This document shows positions 30,325-41,433 of a stretch of DNA of 64,000 nt, piece by piece. The position numbers were made by a program, and so were the translations under genes. Source of the DNA: Athripsodes cinereus (Eukaryota; Arthropoda; Insecta; Trichoptera; Leptoceridae); assembly GCA_947579605.1 (NCBI GenBank), contig OX388319.1, forward strand, positions 2,418,001 through 2,482,000, read 5' to 3'. The notes under the pieces were generated by a model, which saw only the letters and a program-made list of their open reading frames with translations, did not search any database and was not told the DNA's origin. The stretch's first letter is position 1, and every line of letters starts with the position of its first letter.

Positions 30325-30399
30325 CCCTTGGCCGGGAATCGAGCCCGGGACCTTGTGACTCAAACGCAAGAGCTTTACCTTCGCGCCACACCGGCCGAC
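30325..30399 (-). repeat. tRNA-like SINE head
   Basis: On the minus strand: GTCGGCCGGTGTGGCGCGAA, GGTAAAGCTCTTGCG, and GGGCTCGATTCCCGGCC. The A-box-like region (TGGCGCGAAGGTAAAG) and B box (GGCTCGATTCC) are well kept. I prefer a SINE head to a functional tRNA gene because the truncated 61612-61795 copy links the same GGCCGGGAATC end to the SINE body. Confidence 0.65.
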
Positions 30400-30574
30400 A
30401 AGTAAATATAAATTAGAGTAGCATACAATGGATTAGTAATCGATTAATAAAACAAGATAATATATAGTTATAACACTGTTGACTTTATTAATTTTCAAGA
30501 GGTTCCACTTTCATAGTCAGGCAAAAGTAGAGAACTTTAAATTAAATTAAAAAGTAAAAAAACTTTATTTCTGC

Positions 30575-30620
30575 CTGGCAATGAGAACGGAAGTTCTTGA
30601 AAGCCGACTAGCAAATAAAA
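30575..30620 (+). ncRNA. Hammerhead-like motif, degenerate
   Basis: CTGGCAATGAGAACGGAAGT then TCTTGAAAGCCGAC. A GAGAAC/GTTCTT stem precedes GAAA, matching the element at 31617-31665, but the first box is damaged. Confidence 0.3.
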
Positions 30621-30636
30621 AGTCAAAAGTGAACTA

Positions 30637-30700
30637 ATTATTTATTTATTTATAGAAATATATACCGCAAGAAGCCGTTTACATGAATTTCAAAAAATAC
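30637..30700 (-). mobile_element. LINE 3' terminus, minus
   Basis: ATTTATTTATTTATAGAAAT then CCGCAAGAAGCCGTTTACAT. This is the same architecture as 43396 and 47050. Confidence 0.45.
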
Positions 30701-31434
30701 AAAGACAATAATAACAAAACAATGGATATAAAAATACTTAGTGTCGAAAAATCAAACAGTAACCATAGAAATGTATAACGAATAAATAACTAGTACAATA
30801 CACACACAAATCGATAACATCTACACGATTACACTAACAATATCAAATTATCTTGTTTTATTAATAAATTATTGATATGGACTTCTACCAAGAATCGTCG
30901 GTCAATAAATTAAACTTAACAATGGGTTCTATATGTGAAATTTAAAAAGAACACAGATATTTAAAAAAAAAAACTAGAGTGCCAACAAAAAATATCTGTG
31001 ACTCGATTCTAATCGGTAACACATAATAATAATTGATATAATGGAACATGTGATATGGAACAAATTCTCTTTTACGTTCGAAATAACATACTGTGTGAAA
31101 TGTAATGAGCAAACAACAATCGGTAAATCTCACCAACCATTATTAATTATTTGCTTAATTATAAACACTTATTGTTCTTGTTAGCTGTTCGTTGTTAATA
31201 CATAATCATTTAAATCACAACTTTTCGATGAAATCACTGAATAAGGAGCTATAAATCATTCTTTTCTAAAGTGTATTACACAATTATTTAATATGTTCGT
31301 TATAAACAAAACGATAAAATGTTAATTTATGATATGTGGGCACCGTGACTTTGATTACGATTTTAATATTTAAATTTGATTAAAAAAACACAAATGAAAC
31401 GTGCTCTTACAATTTGAAAGAGTATACTTGTACA
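30701..31434. other. Anonymous sequence
   Basis: AT-rich with no supported feature. Confidence 0.5.
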
Positions 31435-31665
31435 GTCTTTATTGTCGACCGACGATACCTGGTGGAAATCAGTGTTAAATTAATTATAAATAAATGACTT
31501 ATGTAAAGTTGATTTTTTCGACCGACGGTTCTTGGTGGAGGTTTATGTTAATTTAAATATAAAGAAAACACTTATTAAGTATGTAGGTACTTCCACTGTG
31601 ACTTTATTGGTGGCGAACCGGCTTTCAAGAGCTTTCGCTCTCATCATCAGGCTGGCGTAAAGTAA
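31435..31665. repeat. Penelope-like terminal repeats with hammerhead-like core
   Basis: Two direct copies of a CGACCGACG.T.C.TGGTGGA motif lie at 31438-31490 and 31508-31565 (a third is at 55005). They are followed at 31617-31665, minus strand, by CCTGATGATGAGAGCGAAAG then CTCTTGAAAGCCGGTTC. The GAGAGC/GCTCTT stem with a GAAA loop lies between CTGATGA and GAAA boxes, with one extra T. Such modules occur in the terminal repeats of Penelope-like elements. No Penelope protein is present. Confidence 0.4.
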
Positions 31666-32227
31666 AGAAATTCCAAAGTTAAAAAAATACGAAATTAAAA
31701 AACACTTTATTTACAGTAAATTCTACGGAACTAAACTAGTATTTATTGATGAAATTTTTATTTGAAATTCTAGGGGTTCATTTTAAAAAATAACCATAGA
31801 TTTTCCGAATTATAATAAGGCTTCATTTTTTCCAATGTCCTGTAACTTGAGGTAAATAATTGTAAAACATCACAGGAGACACACAAGATTTTTAAATCAG
31901 CGATTTTATGCGCCACCTATCCTAAATGTCTCTTAATTTTTATGAGTCACAGAGGTCTCTTTTAATGTATGTTTACGTATAGTAAACACTGAGTCCACTG
32001 GTTATCCTAATAATCGAACAAGCCGTGATGATAGATAGATAATTAGTTTTTTTTTTTAATAAATGAATATTGCAAACAGTCGCAGATCATTCTCGAATGA
32101 ATATTCACATTATACAAAAAAATTCCATGACAATTTTTATCGAGAAATATTCGGTTCCATGATGCATTCTACTAAGAGAAACATCAAATTTTATCTTTAT
32201 GAAACAATAGACAAATAAATAAATCTT
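31666..32227. other. Anonymous sequence
   Basis: No supported feature. Confidence 0.5.
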
Positions 32228-32395
32228 TCGAATCAACATCACAATATTTATTTATTTATTTTATTCTTCTTGCACATTATCATTAACATAACAAAGTCAA
32301 CAAATCAGTTTACATAAAAAAATAATGTGATGATATACAGTGGTGAGATTATCACTGCATAGTGATTTCTTCCATCTAACCACGTCACAATTAAC
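32228..32395 (-). mobile_element. CR1-like LINE 3' end with ATCACT hairpin
   Basis: The minus strand reads GGTTAGATGGAAGAAATCAC, TATGCAGTGATAATCTCACC and ends AATAAAATAAATAAATAAAT. It is the CR1 terminal module with the hairpin ATCACT/AGTGAT instead of ATCGC/GCGAT. Confidence 0.65.
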
Positions 32396-32989
32396 ACTAA
32401 ACACAAATGAAAAATAATAATAAAAACACAAACAATACGAAAAATTTCAACATAAATCAAAATGAGAAAAAAAAATTACAATTCACACCCATAACACTAC
32501 AAAGGACCGGGAACTATAGGAATGGGTTAGGGGAAGGATGCTAAGTTAGAAGACAATAAATACTAATAAATAATAAATAGAAGACAATAATTATCACACA
32601 AAACAACGCATTTGTCGCACATGGAGCCTTAAACACGAATCAATGAAAAAAATAATATTATTACTAAATAAACGAGTAAATTGTAATAGTGAACAATTAG
32701 ATTGCGTTACAAAGTAGGTACGTAAAACAACAATGACACGCAATTACAAAAAAATAGTAACAGATTAGCAATAGCAATAGACACAACCTATTATAAAAGT
32801 GACACAATTAGTTCCTACTTATTTGCTTCTACTTAGATTAATAATAATAGGCGATAAATGATATAACGAGAGATTAGATTAACAGCGTTTTTTTATCAGA
32901 TTACGAAAAAAGTATCAGTTCTTAAAATTCTGTACGTAACACTATCTACACTGTCATGACTCTGAGATACCTAACTACAACTAGGTACT
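32396..32989. other. Anonymous sequence
   Basis: A-rich. It may be the eroded upstream part of the LINE 3' UTR, but no motif confirms this. Confidence 0.4.
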
Positions 32990-33236
32990 AATACTATACC
33001 ATCACGGCATATCCCACAAGTGGGGTAGCCAGCAGACCAGCTGCATATAATAAACATACAAGCTGTCCTCTCCTTGCCAATATAAAATCTAGATATTCAG
33101 GATGAGTGGCCAACCTCATCTTAAGATTTAAAATGTCTTAATTTTTTTGAACACCTGCCATTTACAGGACAACCGAAAACTTATGGAGAAGAATGGGATA
33201 CCAATTTTTTACCGGGTGCTCCACGGGATGAACCTA
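32990..33236 (-). repeat. TAG-tail repeat, near full length
   Basis: It contains every landmark: ACTATACCATCACGGCATAT, CCCACAAGTGGGGTAGCCAG, GCTGTCCTCTCCTTGCCAA, ATTCAGGATGAGTGGCCAAC, TTTGAACACCTGCCATTTAC, and CCGGGTGCTCCACGGGATGA. It is one of the two best copies. Confidence 0.75.
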
Positions 33237-33534
33237 ACTATAATAACTAACTAACATACTCACATCTTCTTCCCCTTGTCCTTGTTGGGTCGGGGGCGCA
33301 TTGCGATTAATTTTTTTATTAACATTTGTATTTTATGTATGCAAGCGAAACATAGACGCAGTTGAAGAAGGACGAAAGAAAAATTAATTCTGTGGAAATG
33401 CTATCGCTTAGAAGAATTCAAATTCAATTTTCTTTCTTTTATCAAAGAAAAATATTTTACTCATACCTATTTAAAAAAAATATTATCTGGTAATGCTGTG
33501 ATGCTGCCCCACCAGGTACAATGCACCTGTAAAA

Positions 33535-33807
33535 TGAATAGTTGGTAAAACGTTGCGTGATAGAGTGATGAATGAAGATATTAGAAGAATGAGCCAATGC
33601 AATGGGAGTGTTGTGGATACACATTGTGTAAATAAACTTCGATGGTTTGGACATGTGGAACAAATGTATGATGAAAGGATGAAAATGAGGATATATTTAT
33701 CTAAAAGAAGACGTGTGAGAAAACGCGGGCGTCTGAGAACCACGTGGTTTGATCACGTGGAGCAAAATCTCAAGGACGATCGTGTGTTGAGTTATATTTT
33801 AAATTGA
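33535..33807 (+). pseudogene. RTE-type LINE C-terminus (GHVER family)
   Basis: The frame reads RDRVMNEDIRRMSQCNG, KLRWFGHVEQMYDERMKMRI, and TTWFDHVEQNLKDDRVLSYI, ending at TGA at 33805-33807. L-R-W-F-G-H-V-E is a signature of RTE-type LINE proteins. Relatives are at 8020-8262 (minus), 43030-43275 and 44518-44795. Confidence 0.75.
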
Positions 33808-33817
33808 ATAATTTGAA

Positions 33818-33862
33818 TAAGAGTGGGAGACCAATTCTGTACCGGGTGCTTCACAGATGAAT
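33818..33862 (-). repeat. TAG-tail repeat, 5' end only
   Basis: AGAGTGGGAGACCAATTCTG then TACCGGGTGCTTCACAG. It directly follows the RTE fragment. Confidence 0.5.
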
Positions 33863-36134
33863 CGTTTAATTTACATACCGAAAATATACAAAAGTTTTCA
33901 AAAATGACAGGCTTTTTAGGGATTCTAAATAAGGCAAATGTCTGATATAACAGAAACATTTCACTCCCAGCACGGAATAGGAGCAGCAGATATATCAAGT
34001 GAAGAACATCAAAATAAGGAAAACGAATAAAAAAATTATAACATTTGAATTTGGAAAAAGAAAAGTCAATGTAAAAACAAAAACATACCGCATAAACAGT
34101 TGAAAATCGATCATTTGTTATCCTTTTTTTCAACAGCAATACAATATGGGGAGGACAATAATAATAATAAGGAGACAACGGCATATTTTTTTGCGATATC
34201 AAAATCGTAAAATAAATCGTCAACGCCCTTCCCGCGCAATCTGCTAGTAATTTAATGCCTTTTTATGCCCGACACACCACACGCGTCCTCAAGCAAGGAC
34301 GTTTCGACATATATTCGACATCTGACTAAAATACCTCAATTTACACGGTTTTAAAATATCTTCACTTTCTATTACCTAATTTAATTCAAATCTTAAATTC
34401 AAAAAAGAATTATATATTAAAACGCCATGGCTAATATCCGAGGATATTCGAGAACTAGGCATAGACATGCTAGACTTGCAGCGTGGTACATTTTTACGGA
34501 TTTTTTGTGTTCCAACATCGATGTCCTTCAAGCATTAGCAATGTTTTGTCTTATAATCAACGTCAGTTGAAAACTGGATGCAAAATTTGATCGGCCGCAT
34601 GACCGACTTTTTCTTTGAATTACTGTAGATCTAGTATATCTTTGGAACTAGGCATGTGGCTTGAACACGCGGATCAATTTTTCAGAACGGCCAGGTGTTT
34701 AGTAAAATAAATTGTCTTGGATATATGAGAAACTACATAAATGTAGAGGAAACCAAAGAAGTATGTAAGGATATAGTTATTTATTTATCTGTTATTTTTG
34801 CACATCATCATTATATAACAATGTTAACAACACAAAACAAAATTAAAAATGCTGGGACAATATGCAAAGGCGAGATTATTAATATGAAGTTACGCCCTTT
34901 TTGCCTACTCCATTTAAATTACGGCGAAAAGATATTATTATGATAGCAGTTGCAGTAGCTTGTAGGTAAATTGTTTTTGTGGTTCAATAATATGAAACAG
35001 TATTTTATATAACAGTGTTAGAAAGAGCTTGGTTTAGAAACATGATACCTACATATCTAAAACCCACACGGAAACGAGAAAATCCTTTCTACATGTTTAT
35101 ATTACAAGTGTAGTTATAGTAATATTTGGCAATATTCCAAGTTCTACTGAATAAACTCTTCAATGTGCTTCAACATTATGTACTATATGTTGATACAGAC
35201 CTCATTGAATTTCATCTTTACTTGCGCAACATTTCTCATAAAAGAGTTACCAGTAAGCGATAAGCTTACAAGAACTCACAGAACGTTCTTTCTGTGCCAC
35301 GAAGAGAGATAAAATAGCATTAATTCATGAAACTCAACTCTATGTGTCTTCAGTACCATCCTAGCACCAAGAACAAAATACTAGCTAATTCACTAACAAG
35401 CCATTGGTCCAGTCCCTACTGACATATCTCATTGATTAATGGAAGATTGAAGATTGTCTCCCGTACCCGAATATATCGGGAATCCACTTTTTCTGATGGT
35501 CTCTGGTAGGCTCGCTTGAGGGGCTGCCCAAGACTGTCTCATGGGAATCTTCAATCACATTGAAATCTGCTGAACCAAATTATGAACCAAATGAAAACAA
35601 AAATTTGCTGAACCAACAAGGCTTTTTGGTAATATTTTATGAACACATGGATTAAAAGGATTTATCGGGAATCTACAGAAGACTGGATAGTGGAATCTTT
35701 GTGGTTGGACTCAAACTAAATGTGATTTTTTTTTAAATTTCGTGATATTTTTAGGGTTTTCATATAATTCAAACTGAGGGAAATGATGGTGTAATAAAAC
35801 TTTCATCACAGAAGGGTACAAAAATACTTAACTCTGAATAATGTCAACTGGGATTGTGCGCGAATTGTATTTTATGAATGTAAACTGGTATTATAAAGAG
35901 AGATAGAGAGGATAAAACAACACATATTAGTTCAATTTTAAATGACCAAAACCCGAAGCGGAGCTAAGCTGGGCACATTAAAGCTACTAAATTTTCATTT
36001 TGAAAATGTATATAAACCCTTCTTTTTTTAAAAAAAAAAACCTACATAGTTTTTCATTACAAACGTTATCTGTAAGTTGTCAAAACTGTGCGATAAACAA
36101 CTCTAAAGAACAGACCGCACGCTATACCTGACAA
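33863..36134. other. Anonymous 2.3-kb stretch
   Basis: No LINE, SINE or inverted-terminus signature and no convincing reading frame. It is the longest unannotated segment of the window and the most likely to be old unique intergenic or intronic DNA. Confidence 0.5.
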
Positions 36135-36190
36135 AATGCATGACCAACCGAAAAACTGCGCTCACACTGCAGCCGTAAATGACAGCAGAT

Positions 36191-36394
36191 CTATAAGTCA
36201 ATATCAAAACCTTTATCCTTTGGAAAAATGTTTACGTGAACAGAGTTCTCATAAATTAAAATGGCCATAAAAGAAAACAGCGAAAAGAAGAATTTACCTA
36301 CATAAAACAAAACAACTATCAACAAACGCAGCGACAGCATAAAAAATAGCTTAGAATGGCCGTTAGCTATTTTCGGGTTTAGGCGTTTAAACAT
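36191..36394 (-). CDS. 67-codon hydrophobic frame (copy 1), doubtful
   Basis: From ATG at 36392-36394, minus strand, the frame encodes MFKRLNPKIANGHSKLFFML followed by an aliphatic/aromatic stretch that could cross a membrane once or twice, then a charged C-terminus ending KDKGFDIDL. An identical frame at 36839-37042 results from the tandem duplication. Being short and in AT-rich DNA it may be chance. I do not recognise it. Confidence 0.15.
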   Translation of the reverse strand: MFKRLNPKIANGHSKLFFMLSLRLLIVVLFYVGKFFFSLFSFMAILIYENSVHVNIFPKDKGFDIDL

Positions 36395-36838
36395 AAATAC
36401 TTCTAGAAGTAGGTAGGTACTCTAAATATACTAGCCCGCTGACACACTCAGGGTTGGAAGATAATATACGAGGTGGGAGGAAATATTTACAACCGAGGGG
36501 TACCGGGATGAAATACGACACTCGCCCATTTTTCAATATGCTTTAAAGCGTCACGAATGAGACAGATGGTCGTAAAATACCAAGAATATTTATAACGAGT
36601 ATAAAAAATGATGGGTCACTTCACCCTTTTCATTTTCATGACATTGAAACTAGAGCGTAGTTTTGGGTTATAAATATAGAAACATCCAAAGCGTTCTGCG
36701 CTACACGTGTAAGCCACAAAATTAACAAATTTATAGAAGTTACAAATACAAAATCGTTAAGGAAAATGTTGTACAAAAATAGAATGCATGACCAACCGAA
36801 AAACTGCGCTCACACTGCAGCCGTAAATGACAGCAGAT

Positions 36839-37042
36839 CTATAAGTCAATATCAAAACCTTTATCCTTTGGAAAAATGTTTACGTGAACAGAGTTCTCAT
36901 AAATTAAAATGGCCATAAAAGAAAACAGCGAAAAGAAGAATTTACCTACATAAAACAAAACAACTATCAACAAACGCAGCGACAGCATAAAAAATAGCTT
37001 AGAATGGCCGTTAGCTATTTTCGGGTTTAGGCGTTTAAACAT
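36839..37042 (-). CDS. 67-codon hydrophobic frame (copy 2), doubtful
   Basis: Identical to the frame at 36191-36394 because of the 648-bp duplication. The identity therefore gives no evidence of selection. Confidence 0.15.
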   Translation of the reverse strand: MFKRLNPKIANGHSKLFFMLSLRLLIVVLFYVGKFFFSLFSFMAILIYENSVHVNIFPKDKGFDIDL

Positions 37043-37489
37043 AAATACTTCTAGAAGTAGGTAGGTACTCTAAATATACTAGCCCGCTGACACACTCAGG
37101 GTTGGAAGATAATATACGAGGTGGGAGGAAATATTTACAACCGAGGGGTACCGGGATGAAATACGACACTCGCCCATTTTTCAATATGCTTTAAAGCGTC
37201 ACGAATGAGACAGATGGTCGTAAAATACCAAGAATATTTATAACGAGTATAAAAAATGATGGGTCACTTCACCCTTTTCATTTTCATGACATTGAAACTA
37301 GAGCGTAGTTTTGGGTTATAAATATAGAAACATCCAAAGCGTTCTGCGCTACACGTGTAAGCCACAAAATTAACAAATTTATAGAAGTTACAAATACAAA
37401 ATCGTTAAGGAAAATGTTGTACAAAAATAGAAAACAATTATAGAAGAATATGAAGGTCAAGAAGGTTGCTCAAAATAGATATCAATCTT

Positions 37490-37541
37490 CTACTACTGTA
37501 CCATCACTGCACACCCCACAAGTGGAGTGGTCAGCAGATCT
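37490..37541 (-). repeat. TAG-tail repeat, 3' end only
   Basis: CTACTACTGTACCATCACTG then CCCCACAAGTGGAGTGGTCA. It lies 60 bp past the tandem duplication. Confidence 0.6.
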
Positions 37542-37964
37542 AAAACTTTCGGATAGATTACCAGAAAAAAAAGTAAGGATTGAGACTATATCTGAATTTA
37601 AATTTATAACCAGTAAGATATATTCGAAACAGCGAAACGATTGATTTAAACAATCTTTAAATATTTTTAAAGTCACGAATAAACGTTGAACTCTGGCAAC
37701 ACAATATTATTATTTTAAGCAAATTCAACCGGCAACATTCTACATATTATAATGTAACTTAATCTCAGAGGATCTATTTAAAATCACATCAATTTATTTT
37801 CAATAAACCCACCCAAAATATGCGTAATGTCTCCTATTCACGTATTCATAGAAGTTATATCGCTTGGCATCTCATAATTAATTTAAATAATTCATAACAT
37901 GAGAATTACTAATTCGTACGTAACTAATAATGTTCGAATTTCAAAACATGTTTTTTCTATGAAT
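37542..37964. other. Anonymous sequence
   Basis: No supported feature. Confidence 0.5.
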
Positions 37965-38830
37965 ATAATTAATAAATAAATAAAACTTTATTGGCATCAA
38001 TATATACAGTGTACAAGTTTTTGTTCCAATAAATTACCAAAATGCGGGCTTATCGCATATGCAATTTTTTCCAGCCAACCCGAAAAAATAAAATAATAAA
38101 TAAATAAAAATAAAACAATAGAAAATACATATAGATAAAAGTATATAAAAACAAACCCCAAACAAGATGCTTAAAAAAACTACAAATGAAATATATAATA
38201 AAAATAAGATAAAATATAAAAAGCACACATACAACAAGAATAGGAAGGGAAAGGGAAAGAAGAAAAGTAGAGGATCTGCTCGGTGTAATTATTACGCGAA
38301 AGTGTATAAAAGTAAAAAAGAAATCGAAAAATGTGTACGAAGACTAGAGACAGTTCATTTGTTTACGAAATGAATATAATGTTGAAGAAGTACGAACGTT
38401 ATGTGGGAGTCTGTTCCAAAGCCTCGCACCGTGAACAGTAAATGAATCCGTATAAAAACTAGAATGATGAGGTGGGATGGATAGAAGATTATTTGTAGCT
38501 GAACGAAGTGATAAACCGTGTGATTGCAAGAAGACAAATCTTTCCATAGGATCGAAGAGAGTTTTGTAAAGAAGAGAGAGAATATGAACATCTCTACGCT
38601 GGGCTATTGTCTTCCAGCCAAGGCGCTGCCGGAATTCAGAAATGTGATCACGCTTTTTTTAGACCAAAGATATACCGAATACATGAATTCTGAAGACGTT
38701 CCAGCTTATTCAGCGCCTCAACTGAGAGATCTAAGTAGCATACATCTGCATAATCAAATATAGGATATAATTGATAGTACTGGTGCACAAATAGTAGAAT
38801 TAAATAAATAGGATAAATTGAAACAATCAT
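37965..38830 (-). mobile_element. CR1-like LINE (family D), 5'-truncated
   Basis: Minus orientation. The 3' end is at 37965-38060: GGTTGGCTGGAAAAAATTGC, ATATGCGATAAGCCCGC and GCCAATAAAGTTTTATTTAT. The coding tail reads LYPIFDYADVCYLDL, LEALNKLERLQNSCIRYIFG, and FTVHGARLWNRLPHNVRTSS. The frame is interrupted by shifts between about 38550 and 38650. It is related to the family B protein at 17363. Confidence 0.8.
38344..38810 (-). pseudogene. Reverse transcriptase C-terminus, frameshifted
   Basis: Two minus-strand frames together cover the C-terminal region after the catalytic palm: DYADVCYLDL...IRYIFGLKKA (38648-38810) and HGLSLRSATNNLLSIPPHHS to GARLWNRLPHNVR (38344-38547). The catalytic YADD box is not included. 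It is inactive. Confidence 0.75.
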
Positions 38831-39264
38831 TTCATTCTACAGTAGATTTAACAAACTCGAAGTGAGGGACGTCTTTCGACTTCTCAGGTCATTATCATTG
38901 TGAATGGTTTACAGCTATCCTCTTGGATAGTATGAGTATACAAGTGAATGAATAATGTGACAAGTTGTCGATCTGCATTGTAGGTTTTTTTCTATTTGTT
39001 TGTGTTGATGTTGATTGACATATAAGTGGCATGGGATTTAAATTAGACATATCCATTTGCAGTTAAAGTCAGAGTCCCAAAATTAGCTGAATTTTGACTG
39101 CAGTTTTCAATACAAACTTCGAACTTCTCTCCTATTTACAAATTGCGATAGAATTCGACTGTTTTAGAAAATATATTTTAAAAGTACCTACACGACTTTC
39201 ACACATATATTACAAAAATGTTTATATGCAAAAGACATTGCACCGTTTATGATTGATAAGATAT
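38831..39264. other. Anonymous sequence
   Basis: No supported feature. Confidence 0.5.
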
Positions 39265-39395
39265 TTTGGGTTTGTTGGAAGAGATCGCGCTTTAAGATAA
39301 ACTCGTCCTCTACATATTGATTGTATTGAAATCGTGTGTATTTCTTTATGTAATTGTTTGTTATAAATGTACAGTAAAGAATGAATAAATAAATA
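39265..39395 (+). mobile_element. CR1-like family B 3' end
   Basis: GGGTTTGTTGGAAGAGATCG, CGCTTTAAGATAAACTCGTC and ATGTACAGTAAAGAATGAAT with an AAATAAATAA tail match 18076-18219. Confidence 0.7.
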
Positions 39396-39809
39396 AGACA
39401 CTGGAATAATGAAAAATCTGTTAATATTGCTTACAGATTAATCTGTACTAATTTGTAATAAAAGGATCAATTGTGATAGCAAACTGATGTAATGATTAAA
39501 TTCGTAAAAATTTCAATAACTACCCAAGAGAGCACCTTCAAAAAAAATGAATGACATACATTTTAAAAGTGCAGGAGATTATAAAAAATATGCTAGGTTC
39601 ATATTAGCTCCAGCGCGGTATGGCCCTGAAATGATGACAATATTTTAATATCATTACAGTAATGAACAGAGACTGTATTTCTTGGAAAATAAACCCGAGC
39701 CCAAAATAAACTAAAATATTATAATATGTACCTTCGCAAAAAATCTCAAGCAATTTATTGGTGATTTAAAAACGGAGTATGATGATGATGATTTTGGATG
39801 ATTTTATTT
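39396..39809. other. Anonymous sequence
   Basis: No supported feature. A GATGATGATGAT run lies near 39780. Confidence 0.5.
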
Positions 39810-39905
39810 TTGACGCCGTTTAACAGTCCCTAGACCGTCTCAAGGGCGCCAGTGAAGAGTTCAGTTTTTAATTTGCTTCTAAAGCTGTATATCGCAGCAA
39901 TCGGG
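39810..39905 (-). mobile_element. CR1-like family A 3' end, minus
   Basis: GACGCCGTTTAACAGTCCCT and CCGTCTCAAGGGCGCCAGTG, then an eroded coding tail. Confidence 0.6.
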
Positions 39906-40430
39906 TAGAATCAAATCTGGATTCATTCTATTGAAAGTTACTCTACCATCAGTCCACCAATCACCTCTTGCGTGACTTTATAAGCATAATTTCATTAAAA
40001 TAAAAAATAATTAAAGCAATTGATATGGTTTAAATTTATTTATATGCTATTGGCGTAAGCTGTTTAATAAATATAACTCGTTATAAAGCTTCTGGAATCC
40101 GAAATATGTCCGGTGTCATTTGTATAAAGGACTTCTGTGACGTAGATTACTATAACGCGTTCCTTGACTTTCGCTATAAAAACAAAATATTATCGCTCGT
40201 CCTTGAACCATACGGCTGAAGATGCCGTAATAGCTGTAGTCAATGACCCTATAAATCGACTCTTCCTACCAGGATCCTCTGAACCGCAGTAAACTGTTTA
40301 GATCACAAAAATGAATAATCTTTTTAGTTATTTACCAAAACATACGGTTTGCGCCTTTAGCAAAAATATTAAATTAAATTTACATGTATTATAGATTAAT
40401 TAATTAACCTATTTATTCTATCATGCCGCA
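39906..40430. other. Anonymous sequence
   Basis: No supported feature. Confidence 0.5.
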
Positions 40431-40630
40431 TATCTTGCAATGTGGACAGAAAGAATGGAACGCCAGACCATGATGCCCTTGCACAATTGCACATCCTACA
40501 CTTAATTATGTGCATGTAGATTGTCGAGTTCCATACCTCACAAGTCCAAATGTCGTATATTTGAACTGGACGGTCGACATGCAATCCTGAAACAATAAGT
40601 TTATATCTTTCGCTAGACACACTTGAAATT
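40431..40630 (-). other. Possible exon, unproven
   Basis: This patch is less AT-rich than its surroundings. On the minus strand a good acceptor-like site (CTTATTGTTTCAG) precedes an open frame LHVDRPVQIYDIWTCEVWNS that continues with five cysteines, and a GTGAG/GTATGG donor-like site lies 50 nt in. The frame stays open for 92 codons in total (40396-40674). No domain could be recognised. Chance splice-like motifs are common in such DNA. Confidence 0.15.
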
Positions 40631-41370
40631 ATTTTCTCTAACATGCTAGACTTAAGATAATGTAGTAAAAGCATGTGATTTTAGAATGCATGTGATTTCT
40701 TACATCATTTTTTGTATTATTCCGTTGTCATTATTACGTCCCACTTGTCTTTTATTTAAATTGAATTTTATTAACATAATACAAAAAGAGAGCGTTTACA
40801 GATTATAAAGTAAAACTAAATTATTAAGGTTTACAAACCAGTGAAGTTTGTTCAATTATCTTACAACACATTATTATATTCCAACATTAAAAATATGACA
40901 AAAACTTATATTAATTATATTATAAAAACACAAAGAATACTATATGTATTGACCAAATCAAGAAGTTAAAAATCCTTCTTTGATTCGTTTTACTATTAGA
41001 ATCACATTCATACGTATATAAAGTTATATTTCATTAATATTAATGAACTCATTACCTGTATGATTAACATAAGATTATGTATGTATGTTGAGCAATAATT
41101 AAAATAACATAATTGATATTTTAATATTCATATAAAGTCTCTCAAGGAGATCTGTAGATTTAATCATCGAAATATGATTCTTTATACAAACATATTTTAT
41201 CGCCAACGCTTTTATTATCATGTTTTCAATAACAATGCATATTTTTATAATGATGCAATGCGGGAAAATGCGAAAATCGTTTGTAATGGAGAAGTCAATG
41301 TTTTAAAATATTAGCTCACCCACTTATTAAATAAATATAATTTTCCTACAAAATGTATATATTTAATTTT
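40631..41370. other. Anonymous sequence
   Basis: AT-rich with no supported feature. A possible LINE tail (AATTGAATTTTATTAACATA) lies at about 40760 but is too weak to call. Confidence 0.4.
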
Positions 41371-41433
41371 AACGGCCGCAGCGTACTCGTTCCTTAGTTG
41401 AATCAAAACTACCTAACGGCCGCAGCGTGAGTA
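41371..41433. repeat. Direct repeat TAACGGCCGCAGCGT
   Basis: TAACGGCCGCAGCGT occurs at about 41371 and again about 46 bp downstream. This GC-rich word is conspicuous in AT-rich DNA. Confidence 0.6.

Larger units (their letters stand above)
36135..37430. repeat. 648-bp head-to-tail tandem duplication
   Basis: Copy 1 is 36135-36782 and copy 2 is 36783-37430. They read as identical throughout when compared by eye. The unit begins AATGCATGACCAACCGAAAA and ends GTTGTACAAAAATAG. It is either a very recent segmental duplication or an assembly artefact. It contains no LINE motif. Confidence 0.9.

Noticed and set aside
30325..30399. A functional tRNA gene on the minus strand
   Set aside because: The boxes are good, but the same end is joined to a SINE body at 61612-61795 and no clean cloverleaf with a defined anticodon loop could be drawn, so a SINE head is likelier.
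33792..34223. A 143-codon minus-strand frame rich in Phe and Tyr
   Set aside because: Low-complexity, partly overlaps the 5' end of a TAG-tail repeat, and lacks recognisable motifs.
40396..40674. A WD40-like repeat on the minus strand (KLIVSG...VQIYDIWTC)
   Set aside because: Resemblance is limited to a few residues and there is no second repeat, WD dipeptide or spacing to support it.
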